A stretch of DNA of 35,037 nt, taken from Deltaproteobacteria bacterium. GTDB lineage: Bacteria; Myxococcota_A; UBA9160; SMWR01. Shown here piece after piece: positions 8,879 through 17,010 of the stretch (its first letter is position 1; each line of letters begins with the position of its first letter). The position numbers and the translations under genes are program-made. The stretch is from the NCBI GenBank assembly GCA_019310965.1, contig JAFDDG010000039.1:1-35037 (forward strand). The letters are read 5' to 3'. The notes under the pieces are model-generated. The model searched no databases. It was not told the origin of the DNA and saw nothing but the letters and a program-made list of their open reading frames with translations.

Positions 8879-9414
8879 TGACCGCGTCCTCCTCGCGCCC
8901 GGCTGCCACTGCGTCGCGGGGGCCGGGCCACGAATTCGTCGCGGGCATCGAGAGCAATGCGCGAGCGTTCCGTCGCGGTGGACAGCACCACCAGGGTCTC
9001 GGTGCGGCTGACACCCTCGAAGCTGCGCACGCGGTCGATCAACGACTCGAGAAAATGGGTGTTCTCGACCTTCACCTTCAACAGGAATGTGTAGGAGCCC
9101 GTCACGTGATGGCACTCGAGCACATCGTCGATGCCGGCGATGCCGCGCTCCAGGGTGCCGATCGCGCGCGGCACGTCCGTGGCGACGCCGATGAAGGCGG
9201 TGACGTCCTTGCCCAGACGCCGCGCATCGACGTGCGCGGCGTAACCGGTGATCACACCGGTCTCCTCGAGCTTGTGAATGCGCTCGAGCACGGATGGGGC
9301 CGAGAGCCCGACCTGTTGGCCGATGGCGGCCATCGGCTGCTTGCAGTTGTCCTGCAGCAGCTCGAGAATCGCGCGATCGGTCGCGTCGAATTCTGCAACG
9401 CGGCTGAGTTTCAT
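8875..9414 (-). CDS. Lrp/AsnC-family transcriptional regulator
   Basis: DNA-binding regulator of the leucine/asparagine-responsive family. In its 179 residues, a winged helix-turn-helix (FDATDRAILELLQDN...SAPSVLERIHKLEETGVI) is followed by the RAM/AsnC ligand-binding domain with the conserved GSYTFLLKVKV. A Gly/Arg-rich tail (RPPRRSGSRARGGRGQ) makes it longer than the usual 150-165 residues. The ATG at 9414 follows GGGGAAAG. Its stop overlaps the gltB start as ATGA, so it is in the same transcript as glutamate synthase. Lrp controls gltBD in E. coli, so autoregulated control of this operon by amino acid supply is a reasonable inference. The ligand is not predictable. Confidence 0.92.
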   Translation of the reverse strand: MKLSRVAEFDATDRAILELLQDNCKQPMAAIGQQVGLSAPSVLERIHKLEETGVITGYAAHVDARRLGKDVTAFIGVATDVPRAIGTLERGIAGIDDVLECHHVTGSYTFLLKVKVENTHFLESLIDRVRSFEGVSRTETLVVLSTATERSRIALDARDEFVARPPRRSGSRARGGRGQ

Positions 9415-9441
9415 TAGGCTTTCCCCGGATTTGGACCCGAT

Positions 9442-9471
9442 TTGATAAGCGATTCACCCCTATTTCGTCAA
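9442..9471 (-). promoter_or_regulatory. Promoter of lrp-gltB-gltD
   Basis: On the minus strand the -35 box is TTGACG (9466-9471), the spacer is 18 bp, and the -10 box is TATCAA (9442-9447). The start would be near 9435, about 20 bases before the regulator ATG. The region from 9472 to 9528 is AT-richer than its surroundings, which suits a binding site for the encoded Lrp-type protein. I could not define an operator. Confidence 0.45.
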
Positions 9472-9528
9472 GGATTACGAGGTGAAACCGTCATTTTTCC
9501 TACCTAAATTCGGTCGAGGCCGACTGAT

Positions 9529-10269
9529 CTACCCCGGGGGGCGAGACAGCAGCCGGCGCATGCGCTCGGGATGGTTGGTGAAGAGGCCATCGGCGCCGAT
9601 CTCGAGCAACCGCTGCATGGCGTCCTCGTCGTCGACCGTATACGGGTAGACCGCCAGTCCCTCGGCGTGGGCGGCGGCGATCAGCTCCGGCGTCGCCAGC
9701 CCGAACCACGGGTTGAGCGCCTCGGCGCCGACGGCCCTGGCCCGCTCGAGCGACCGCTCCTGATCCCGCGGCTGAACCAGCAGCGCGATCCGCGCCGTCG
9801 GGCAGAGGCGGCGCAGCTCGGCGAGCACCGGATCGAAGAACGAGGAGAAGAGCGTCTGCCCCAGGATGCCGCGGCGCTCCACCGCCTCGAGCGCAATCGC
9901 CTCGAGGCCGGCGTACGCGCCGCGCACGCCGCGCTTGAGCTCGAAGTTGAAGGGGATCTGCGTGGCGAAGGCATCGAGCACCTCGTCGAGAGTGGGAATG
10001 CGCTGGCCATCCCCGGCGTCGAGCGCGCGCACGGCCGCGAAGCTCGCATCCTCGATCGCACCCCGGCCGCCGAGGTGCTCGAGCGTCTCGTCATGGGTGA
10101 TCACCACGGCACCGTCGCGCGTGCGGTGCAGGTCGATCTCGATCATGTCGGCACGCTGCTCGACGGCCAGCGCGTAGGCCGGCAGCGTGTTCTCTGGCCG
10201 CTGGGCCGACGCGCCGCGGTGCGCGATCACCAGCGGGTGTTGCGCACCGGCACTCACCCGCGGTCCCAT
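9529..10269 (-). CDS. Glycerophosphodiester phosphodiesterase
   Basis: Hydrolyses glycerophosphodiesters from phospholipid turnover to glycerol-3-phosphate and an alcohol (UgpQ/GlpQ family). It has about 246 residues, close to the length of cytoplasmic UgpQ, and no signal peptide. The family signature is near the N-terminus: [17 protein letters not shown], then [12 protein letters not shown] and VVITHDE (metal-binding Glu/Asp and catalytic histidines). FNFELK and the C-terminal [25 protein letters not shown] also fit. It follows glpK directly, so both act on glycerol metabolites. Either ATG 10269 (overlapping glpK by 16 bases) or GTG 10257 (a GTGA overlap) could be the start; neither has a strong ribosome-binding site. 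Confidence 0.92.
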   Translation of the reverse strand: MGPRVSAGAQHPLVIAHRGASAQRPENTLPAYALAVEQRADMIEIDLHRTRDGAVVITHDETLEHLGGRGAIEDASFAAVRALDAGDGQRIPTLDEVLDAFATQIPFNFELKRGVRGAYAGLEAIALEAVERRGILGQTLFSSFFDPVLAELRRLCPTARIALLVQPRDQERSLERARAVGAEALNPWFGLATPELIAAAHAEGLAVYPYTVDDEDAMQRLLEIGADGLFTNHPERMRRLLSRPPG

Positions 10270-11744
10270 TCACGCGAACGCTCGACGGCGCGCTTCCAGT
10301 CGGCGTAGAGCGCGTCGCGCCGCCCCGCGTCCATGCGCGGCTCGAAGACGCGCAACTCGTCGCCGCTCCCGAGCTCGCCGAGGTCGCTCCAGTGGCCGAC
10401 CGCCAGCCCGGCCAGCGCCGCGGCACCCTTGGCGGTGACCTCGAGCAGCGCCGGACGTTCGACGGACGCACCGAGCACGTCGGCCTGGAATTGCATCAGG
10501 AAGTCGTTGGCACAGGCACCGCCGTCGACGCGCAGGCTCTCGAGGGCGAGCCCGGAGTCTTCGCGCATGCACTCGACGACGTCGCGAGTCTGGTAGGCAA
10601 TCGCTTCGAGCGTGGCGCGCACCACGTGTGCGCGACTCGTTCCTCGAGTGATCCCGACGAGCGCGCCGCGTGCGCGCTCGTCCCAATACGGGGCGCCCAG
10701 CCCGACGAAGGCCGGCACCAGGTAGACGCCACCGGTGTCTTCGACGCTCGCCGCCAACGCCTCGCTCTCGGCCGCGCTCTCGATGAGACCGATGCCGTCG
10801 CGCAGCCACTGCACGGCGGAGCCCGCCACGAAAATGCTTCCCTCTAGGGCGTAGTCGACTCGATCGGCGATGCCCCACGCCAGGGTGGTCAGCAAGCCCG
10901 TCTCGGAGCGGTGAGCCTCGCTGCCGGTGTTCATCAAGAGGAAGCAGCCGGTGCCGTAGGTGTTCTTCGCCTGGCCAGGCTGGGTGCAGCCCTGGCCGAA
11001 GAGCGCGGCCTGCTGATCCCCCGCAATGCCGGCGATCGGAATCTCGGCGCCCAGCCACTCGGCGTCGGCCATGCCGAAGATGCCGCTCGAAGCGCACACT
11101 TCCGGCAGCAAGGCCTTCGGCAGCCGAAGTGCGTCGAGCAGCCGATCGTCCCAACGCCGCTCGTGGATGTTGTAGAGAAGCGTGCGCGACGCATTCGAGT
11201 ACTCCGTCGCGTGCACGCCGCCCTTCGTCAGCTTGTGCAGCAGCCAGCTGTCGACGGTGCCGCAGGCGAGCTCGCCGCGCTCGGCACGAGCCTGGGCTCC
11301 ATCGATGGCGTCGAGGATGAAGCGGAACTTGGTACCCGAGAAGTAGGAGTCGATCACCAGCCCCGTGCGAGCACGCACCTCGTCTTCGAGCCCGCGCTCG
11401 CGCAGCGCATCGCAGATGGGCGCGGTCTGGCGGGACTGCCAGACGATCGCGTTGTAGAGGGGCTCGCCCGTCGCGCGATCCCAGACCAACGCCGTCTCGC
11501 GCTGGTTGCTGATGCCGATGGCGGCGACATCCCGCGCCGCAGCGCCCGCGGCGGCCAACGCGCCGCGGGCGGCGCGCAGCTGACTCGTCCAGATCTCCTC
11601 CGGGTCGTGCTCGACCCAGCCGGGTCGCGGGAAGTGTTGGGTGAACTCGTATTGGTCCACGCCGGCCACGGCTCCGTCATGGTCGAAGAGGATCGCGCGC
11701 GACGATGTGGTGCCCTGATCGAGCGCAAGGACGTAGCGACTCAT
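10254..11744 (-). CDS. glpK: Glycerol kinase
   Basis: Phosphorylates glycerol to glycerol-3-phosphate with ATP (FGGY family). The 496 residues match the family length. Diagnostic motifs are the N-terminal phosphate loop [16 protein letters not shown], the glycerol-contact region [44 protein letters not shown], the hinge [14 protein letters not shown], and the C-terminal [25 protein letters not shown] 11744 is preceded by GGGAGG nine bases upstream. It lies 33 bp after ftsY and overlaps the phosphodiesterase gene, so the three are probably one transcript. No glycerol facilitator or glycerol-3-phosphate dehydrogenase is in the window. Confidence 0.97.
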   Translation of the reverse strand: MSRYVLALDQGTTSSRAILFDHDGAVAGVDQYEFTQHFPRPGWVEHDPEEIWTSQLRAARGALAAAGAAARDVAAIGISNQRETALVWDRATGEPLYNAIVWQSRQTAPICDALRERGLEDEVRARTGLVIDSYFSGTKFRFILDAIDGAQARAERGELACGTVDSWLLHKLTKGGVHATEYSNASRTLLYNIHERRWDDRLLDALRLPKALLPEVCASSGIFGMADAEWLGAEIPIAGIAGDQQAALFGQGCTQPGQAKNTYGTGCFLLMNTGSEAHRSETGLLTTLAWGIADRVDYALEGSIFVAGSAVQWLRDGIGLIESAAESEALAASVEDTGGVYLVPAFVGLGAPYWDERARGALVGITRGTSRAHVVRATLEAIAYQTRDVVECMREDSGLALESLRVDGGACANDFLMQFQADVLGASVERPALLEVTAKGAAALAGLAVGHWSDLGELGSGDELRVFEPRMDAGRRDALYADWKRAVERSREWDRG

Positions 11745-11777
11745 GGGTGCTGACCTCCCGGATCGCGCCCGACCGAG

Positions 11778-12926
11778 CTAGCCGAATAGCGCGTCGACGA
11801 ACTCCTCGGCCGAAAAATCGCGCAGGTCTTCGACGGCCTCGCCCACGCCGACGTGCTTTACCGGCACGCCCAGCTCATCGGCGAGCCCCACGATGACGCC
11901 GCCTTTGGCCGTGCCGTCGAGCTTGGTGAGAATGAGCCCGGTCAGTGGTGCGACCTCGGCAAAGAGTTTCGCCTGGGAGAGCGCGTTCTGGCCCGTATTC
12001 GCGTCGAGCACCAGCAGGATCTCGTGGGGCGCTCCCTCCTGGCACTTCTTCACCACCCGCACGAGCTTGCCGAGTTCTTCCATGAGCGGCTTCTTCGTCT
12101 GCAGGCGTCCGGCGGTATCGATGATGGCGACGTCGGCGCCACGCGCAGCGGCAGCCTGCACCGTGTCGAACGCGACCGCAGACGGATCGCCGCCGGCCCT
12201 GCCCGCAATGACATCGCAGCCCGCGCGCTCGCCCCAGGTCTCGAGCTGCTCGGTGGCGGCGGCGCGGAACGTGTCGCCAGCGCCGAGGATCACCTGGCGG
12301 CCGAGGGCCACGTGCCGTGCGGCGAGCTTGCCGATGGTGGTCGTCTTGCCGGCTCCGTTCACCCCGAGAACCAGGATCACGTGGGGCACAGCCTCGGTGT
12401 CGAGATGGGTGCCCGGCGCCAGCTCGACACTGCGCAACTTCTCGAGCATGGCTTCACGCAGCAACGCCTCGACGGCAGCCGCTTCGCCCGCGTCTCGGCG
12501 CACGCGCTCGAGCAGATCGTCGGCGGTGCGCACACCGAGATCGGCAGCCATCAACACGGCTTCCAGCTCTTCCAGGGTGTCGGCGTCGAGACTCCGGCCG
12601 TTGAACAACGAGGCAACGCGTCCCACGAGCGCGTCGCTGGTCCTGCGCAACCGATCGCGCAGACGCGCCGGCTCGACCGCGGGCTCGGGTTCCGGCGCGC
12701 GCTCCGGCTCCGCAGCGATCGGTACCGTTTCGGGTTCCGGCACCACTTCGCGCTCGGTGGGCGCCGACTCTCTCTCGGCCGGCTCGGCGCTGGCCCCACT
12801 GCTGAATCGAAGCAAGAACCCAAGCGCAGCGGCGAGCAACGGGGGCACCAGCGCGAGAATCGCAACACCGGCCAGCGGGTGGGCGAGGAAGTGGGTGGCG
12901 AGCTGAGAGAGAATCGACGTGTCCAT
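11778..12926 (-). CDS. ftsY: Signal recognition particle receptor FtsY
   Basis: GTPase that docks SRP-bound ribosomes at the membrane translocon. The 382 residues have, in order: a hydrophobic N-terminal segment (about 16-40) that looks like a real membrane anchor; a Pro/Glu-rich acidic linker (about 45-88); the helical N domain; and the SRP GTPase G domain. G motifs are GVNGAGKTTTIGKLA (188-202), DTFRAAA (218-224), IDTAGRLQTKK and LTKLDGTAKGG. E. coli FtsY lacks such a transmembrane helix, but other lineages have one. The ATG at 12926 has no ribosome-binding site; a TATGCT box only nine bases upstream suggests a leaderless message. Confidence 0.95.
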   Translation of the reverse strand: MDTSILSQLATHFLAHPLAGVAILALVPPLLAAALGFLLRFSSGASAEPAERESAPTEREVVPEPETVPIAAEPERAPEPEPAVEPARLRDRLRRTSDALVGRVASLFNGRSLDADTLEELEAVLMAADLGVRTADDLLERVRRDAGEAAAVEALLREAMLEKLRSVELAPGTHLDTEAVPHVILVLGVNGAGKTTTIGKLAARHVALGRQVILGAGDTFRAAATEQLETWGERAGCDVIAGRAGGDPSAVAFDTVQAAAARGADVAIIDTAGRLQTKKPLMEELGKLVRVVKKCQEGAPHEILLVLDANTGQNALSQAKLFAEVAPLTGLILTKLDGTAKGGVIVGLADELGVPVKHVGVGEAVEDLRDFSAEEFVDALFG

Positions 12927-12935
12927 GGCGCGCGC

Positions 12936-12941
12936 AGCATA
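12936..12941 (-). promoter_or_regulatory. Candidate -10 box for ftsY (leaderless)
   Basis: TATGCT on the minus strand ends nine bases before the ftsY ATG, so transcription would begin within about three bases of the start codon. No convincing -35 box is seen at 16-18 bp. Support is modest. The 133-bp gap between smc and ftsY otherwise holds only GC-rich sequence and a small GAAA-capped hairpin. Confidence 0.3.
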
Positions 12942-13059
12942 CCACCGCGGGATTGCGTCGCCCGGCGGCCCGGCGGCCCGAGGCGAGACGAGGCTTTCGC
13001 CTGCGGCCGCGTCAGCCGGAGACCTTCGCGGAGGTCGCGCCGATCGATCCGACCCGGCG

Positions 13060-16000
13060 CTAGTGCAGCTCCACCGCCACGATCTTCGAGACGCCCTTGC
13101 GCTCCATGGTCACGCCGTAGAGCACGTCGGCGACCTCGATGGTCCGCTTATTGTGCGTGATCAGCACGAACTGCGAGTCGGCGGCCAGCTCCTGCACGAT
13201 CTCGTTGAAGCGGCCGACGTTGGCGTCGTCGAGCGCCGCGTCGACCTCGTCGAGCAGGAAGAACGGCGAAGGCCGCACCTGGAAGACGGCGACGAGCAAC
13301 GCGATGGCCGTGAGGGTCTTCTCGCCACCCGACAGCAGGTTCACGTTCTGGAGCCGTTTGCCGGGCGGCATGGCCATGATCTCAATGCCGGCCTCGAGCA
13401 CGTCCTCGCTCTCGGTGAGAGCGAGGCTCGCCTTGCCGCCTCGGAAGAGCCTCGGGAAGTTCTCCGAGAAGCGCTTGCTCACGGCTTCGAATGTCTCGCG
13501 GAAGCGGCGCCGGCTGGTGCGATTAATGCGCGCGATGGCGTCGCCGAGCGATGCCAGCGTGGCGTCGAGGTCCGCCTTCTGCTCGAACAGGAAGCGAAAG
13601 CGCTCGGACAGCTCCTCGTGTTCTTCGATCGCACCGAGGTTCACGTCGCCCATGGCCTGGAGCTTCTTGCGCACGTCGGCCAGTTCGCGCTCGCGCTCGG
13701 CGCGGGGCAGCCGCACGAGTTCGGCGTTGCGACGCGCCTCGCGAGCGGCGTCCGGTGCCGCCGCTTCGTCGGGCTCGCCGGCCGCGTCCACTGCCTCGAC
13801 CTCTTCAGCAGGCTCATCCTCCAGCGGTGGCAGAGCCACGCTCTCGCCCTGCGGGGTCGAAACCGAGACGGTCTGCGCCGGCTGCTCGGCCTCGAGCGGC
13901 GGCAGCGTCCACGTGGCGAGCTCCACCTGCCACTTCTCGCGGGTCGATTCATCGAGGTGCCCCAGGCGCATTTCGGTCTCGCGCATGCCGAGCTCCGCCG
14001 CCCCCGCGGCCTCCCGCCGCGCCGCGATGTCGCTGCGCACGAGGCGCACCGCCTCGTCGAGCTCGTTCACGGCGGCACCGGAACGCTCGAAGGCATCGCG
14101 TTTCTCGCCGATACCGGCCCGGGCGCGCTCCTCGTCCGCGAGCCGCGCCTCAAATGTCACCTGATCCTGCTCGAGCTGCTCCGCCAGCGCCTCGCGCCGC
14201 GCCTCGGCAGACGCAATCTCCTGCTCGCGGCGCGTAATCCAGTCCCGCGTTTCGCGGACCGACGCCGACGCACGCGCGAAGGCCGTGCGCAGGCGATCGC
14301 CCTTCTCGGCACGCCCGGCGTGCTCGACGCGTCGCTCCGTGGCGACGGTCTCGAGCCGCGCGAGCCCGCGGCCTGCCGAGCCGATGCGCAGCACCAGCGC
14401 CTCGAGGGCGCGTTGCATCTCGCTGCGCTCGGCGCGGGCACTGCCGAGATTGGCGCCCAGGCGCATGCCCTCTTCGGCGAGCGCCTCACTCTCGGCCATG
14501 ATCTCCGAGCGCTCGACCACCTTGCCTTCGTGGGCCTCGCCGAGCACCTTCACGCGCTCGCGGTTGCGCTCGAGATCCTTCTCGTGGTTCGCCACCGCCA
14601 GCGCCGCCGTGTGATGGCGATTGCGCAGGTTCTCGAGCTCGTCCGAGGCACTCGCGAGCGCCGCTTCGGCTTGGCGCGCGGCCGTTTCGCGTTGGGCCAC
14701 GCGAGCGTCCAGCTGCGCCACCTCGCCGTCGAGCTCGCGCACTTCGCGCACGCGGCCCAGCAGCCCGGCGCCCGCCGCGCCGCTGCCGCCGCGCAGGGTG
14801 CCGTCGCTGGCGAGCACGTCGCCCTGCGGTGTCACGAAGGTAGCCGGCAGGCGGCTGCGCCCGTACACCGCTACCACCTCGCGCAAATCCTGTACGAGAT
14901 TCACGCCGGCCAGCAGCCGACGGGCCAGAGCTTCGTAGCCCGGCTGCGGCCGCACGCGCGCCAGCAGGGACTCGCCCATGGGTACAAAGCCCGTGGGCTC
15001 GGTCTCCGGCTCCGGCAGAGCCATGAACAGGCCCCGGCCCCCACCTTCAGCGCGCAGCGTCTCGAGCGCTGCCACGGCGCCGCCGGGCTCGGTCACCACC
15101 AGCGCACCGGCGCGATCGGACAGTACGGCCTCGACCGCGGTCTCGACCTCCCGATCGACGTGCATCAGATCGCGCACCAGGCCGCGCAGTCCGAAGCGCT
15201 CTCGAGCGCTGGCGCCGCCTTCGAGCAGGTGACGTGCACCCTCCGCCACGTCTTCGTGGCACGAGGTCACCTCGCGCAACGATTCGAGGCGCGCGCGCCG
15301 CGTTTCGCGGGTTTCACGCGCCTGGCTCAGGGCCTCGCCTGCCTCCCGCGCGACCGTCACCGCCCGTTCGTGGCTCTCGATCGCCTCGCGCAACACGCCC
15401 ATCAGCCGGTCGCGCTCGCTCAGCAGGTTGCGCAGCCCGTCCTCGATCTGACGCTGTTCTTCGTCTGCGCGGCTCGCCTCGTTCTGTCCGACCTCGAGCC
15501 CCTCGTCCGCGTTGCGCAGCTTGGCGGCCAGCTCGACAGAGCGATCCTCGATCGACGCAGCGCGATCTTCGCCGCGCGCCACCTGGGTCAGCCGCTCCAC
15601 CAGCGCGGCATTGGCGCGCTCGCGCTCGACTTCGAGCGCCTCGACCTCGGCCTTGGCGCGAGCCGCTTCGGCCTCGGCCTCGGCCACGCCCTCTCGCTCG
15701 GAGGCCAGCGCCGTCTCCACGGCGCGCAGCTCGTCCTCGGTGGTGGCGCCCTCGCGCTCCTGCGCCGTCAGCTGCTCGCGCAGCTGCGCCAGCTCATTGC
15801 GGCGCACCTCGGCGGTCTCGGCCAGCGTCTCGCGCTCGCGGCGGGCGTACTCGATGCGCCCCTCTGCCTCTTTGATCTCGCTGCGCAGGGCCAGCAACGA
15901 TTCGCTCCCCATCGACAGCACTTTCTCGCACTCGGCCAACTCGATGCGCTGCTGCTGCACCGCCAGCTCACGCGCCGCCAGTTTCGTCTCGAGCGCCATC

Positions 16001-16773
16001 ACCTCGTCGAGGAGCGCGCGGTGGCGTGCGCCGGCCGACTCGATCTCGCTGCGCAGCTCGGCGCGATCCTCGATCCCGATGGACAGATCGAGGCAGCGCG
16101 AGGTTTCCCGCAGCCGCTTGTAGCGCGCCGCCTTCTTGGCCTGCCGCTCGATCGAGGAGATCTGGCGACGGATCTCGCCCAGCACGTCCGTCACCCGCAG
16201 CAGGTTCTGCTGGGTAGACTTGATCTTCGACTCGGCCTCGCGACGCCGCGCCTTGTACTTGCCGATACCCGCAGCCTCTTCGATCAGCGTGCGCCGCTCT
16301 TCCGGCTTGGCGGACACGATCTCGGCGATGCGCCCCTGCTCGACGATCGTGTAGCCCTTGGTGCCGATACCGCTGTCGCGGAAGAAATCCTGGATATCGC
16401 GCAGGCGACAGCTGGTCTTGTTGAGCAGGTACTCGGACTCGCCAGTCCGGTACAGCCGCCGCTGGACCTGGATTTCGCTGTAGGCCGCGAACTCCGGCGG
16501 GCCGCCGCCATCGGAGTTGTCGAAGCAGAAAGTGACCTCCGCCATCCCCACGGGTGAGCGACCCTCGGAGCCGACGAAGATGACGTCGTCCATGCCCTTG
16601 CCGCGCAGCCGGCGGGGAGATTGTTCGCCCATGACCCAGCGGATGGCGTCGACGACGTTCGACTTGCCGCAGCCGTTGGGGCCGACGACTCCGGTGATGC
16701 CGGTCTTGAAGTCGATTCTCGTCTTGTCGACGAACGATTTGAAGCCGTTGAGTTCTAGCGACTTGATCCGCAC
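13060..16773 (-). CDS. smc: Chromosome segregation protein SMC
   Basis: Condensin ATPase that compacts and segregates the chromosome. In the 1,237-residue product, the N-terminal head carries Walker A (GPNGCGKSNVVDAIRWVMGE, about 31-50) and the lariat-forming QGRIAEIVSAKPEERR. Two long coiled-coil arms flank a hinge (FGLRGLVRDLMHV...AVLSDRAGALVVT). The C-terminal head has the signature NLLSGGEKTLTAIAL and Walker B FFLLDEVDAALDDANV. An acidic, Pro/Ala/Glu-rich stretch (about residues 957-1010) interrupts the returning coil just before the head-proximal joint. GTG at 16773 matches the family N-terminus MRIKSLELNGFKSF; the frame is open further upstream without similarity. It appears to be transcribed alone or from the ABC genes ahead. 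Confidence 0.96.
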   Translation of the reverse strand: MRIKSLELNGFKSFVDKTRIDFKTGITGVVGPNGCGKSNVVDAIRWVMGEQSPRRLRGKGMDDVIFVGSEGRSPVGMAEVTFCFDNSDGGGPPEFAAYSEIQVQRRLYRTGESEYLLNKTSCRLRDIQDFFRDSGIGTKGYTIVEQGRIAEIVSAKPEERRTLIEEAAGIGKYKARRREAESKIKSTQQNLLRVTDVLGEIRRQISSIERQAKKAARYKRLRETSRCLDLSIGIEDRAELRSEIESAGARHRALLDEVMALETKLAARELAVQQQRIELAECEKVLSMGSESLLALRSEIKEAEGRIEYARRERETLAETAEVRRNELAQLREQLTAQEREGATTEDELRAVETALASEREGVAEAEAEAARAKAEVEALEVERERANAALVERLTQVARGEDRAASIEDRSVELAAKLRNADEGLEVGQNEASRADEEQRQIEDGLRNLLSERDRLMGVLREAIESHERAVTVAREAGEALSQARETRETRRARLESLREVTSCHEDVAEGARHLLEGGASARERFGLRGLVRDLMHVDREVETAVEAVLSDRAGALVVTEPGGAVAALETLRAEGGGRGLFMALPEPETEPTGFVPMGESLLARVRPQPGYEALARRLLAGVNLVQDLREVVAVYGRSRLPATFVTPQGDVLASDGTLRGGSGAAGAGLLGRVREVRELDGEVAQLDARVAQRETAARQAEAALASASDELENLRNRHHTAALAVANHEKDLERNRERVKVLGEAHEGKVVERSEIMAESEALAEEGMRLGANLGSARAERSEMQRALEALVLRIGSAGRGLARLETVATERRVEHAGRAEKGDRLRTAFARASASVRETRDWITRREQEIASAEARREALAEQLEQDQVTFEARLADEERARAGIGEKRDAFERSGAAVNELDEAVRLVRSDIAARREAAGAAELGMRETEMRLGHLDESTREKWQVELATWTLPPLEAEQPAQTVSVSTPQGESVALPPLEDEPAEEVEAVDAAGEPDEAAAPDAAREARRNAELVRLPRAERERELADVRKKLQAMGDVNLGAIEEHEELSERFRFLFEQKADLDATLASLGDAIARINRTSRRRFRETFEAVSKRFSENFPRLFRGGKASLALTESEDVLEAGIEIMAMPPGKRLQNVNLLSGGEKTLTAIALLVAVFQVRPSPFFLLDEVDAALDDANVGRFNEIVQELAADSQFVLITHNKRTIEVADVLYGVTMERKGVSKIVAVELH

Positions 16774-17010
16774 CGCGACCCCAGCTGCCTGGCCCTGACT
16801 GCAATCAGCAGGACCGACGATATGGATGCGGAGGATGGAGGGGGTGTACGGTTTGTACCAACCCCGGGGGCAGCTTGCCACCGTCGGGAGAGCCCCTCGG
16901 GGCCGAGGTGGAGCGACGGCCTCCGGGACTTGCACTCGGGGCTCGCGGTCGGGCTCGTGAAAAACCGGCTGGGGAGTGGTTGGAACGAACCCGTACCGGA
17001 GGTGGAATTT
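16774..17010 (-). other. Intergenic region upstream of smc
   Basis: 237 bp between the second ABC gene and smc. It contains GC-rich small inverted repeats (for example around 16893-16905) and a GTAC-N5-GTAC element near 16846-16858. I found no convincing promoter, terminator with a T tract, or coding sequence here. Confidence 0.4.

Noticed and set aside
12919..16557. Very long open frame on the plus strand opposite smc (also 4154-6976 opposite gltB and 24494-26479 opposite relA/spoT)
   Set aside because: Antisense frames stay open because of high third-position GC. Their translations are low-complexity, His/Arg/Ala-rich and lack family motifs, while the minus-strand genes are unmistakable.
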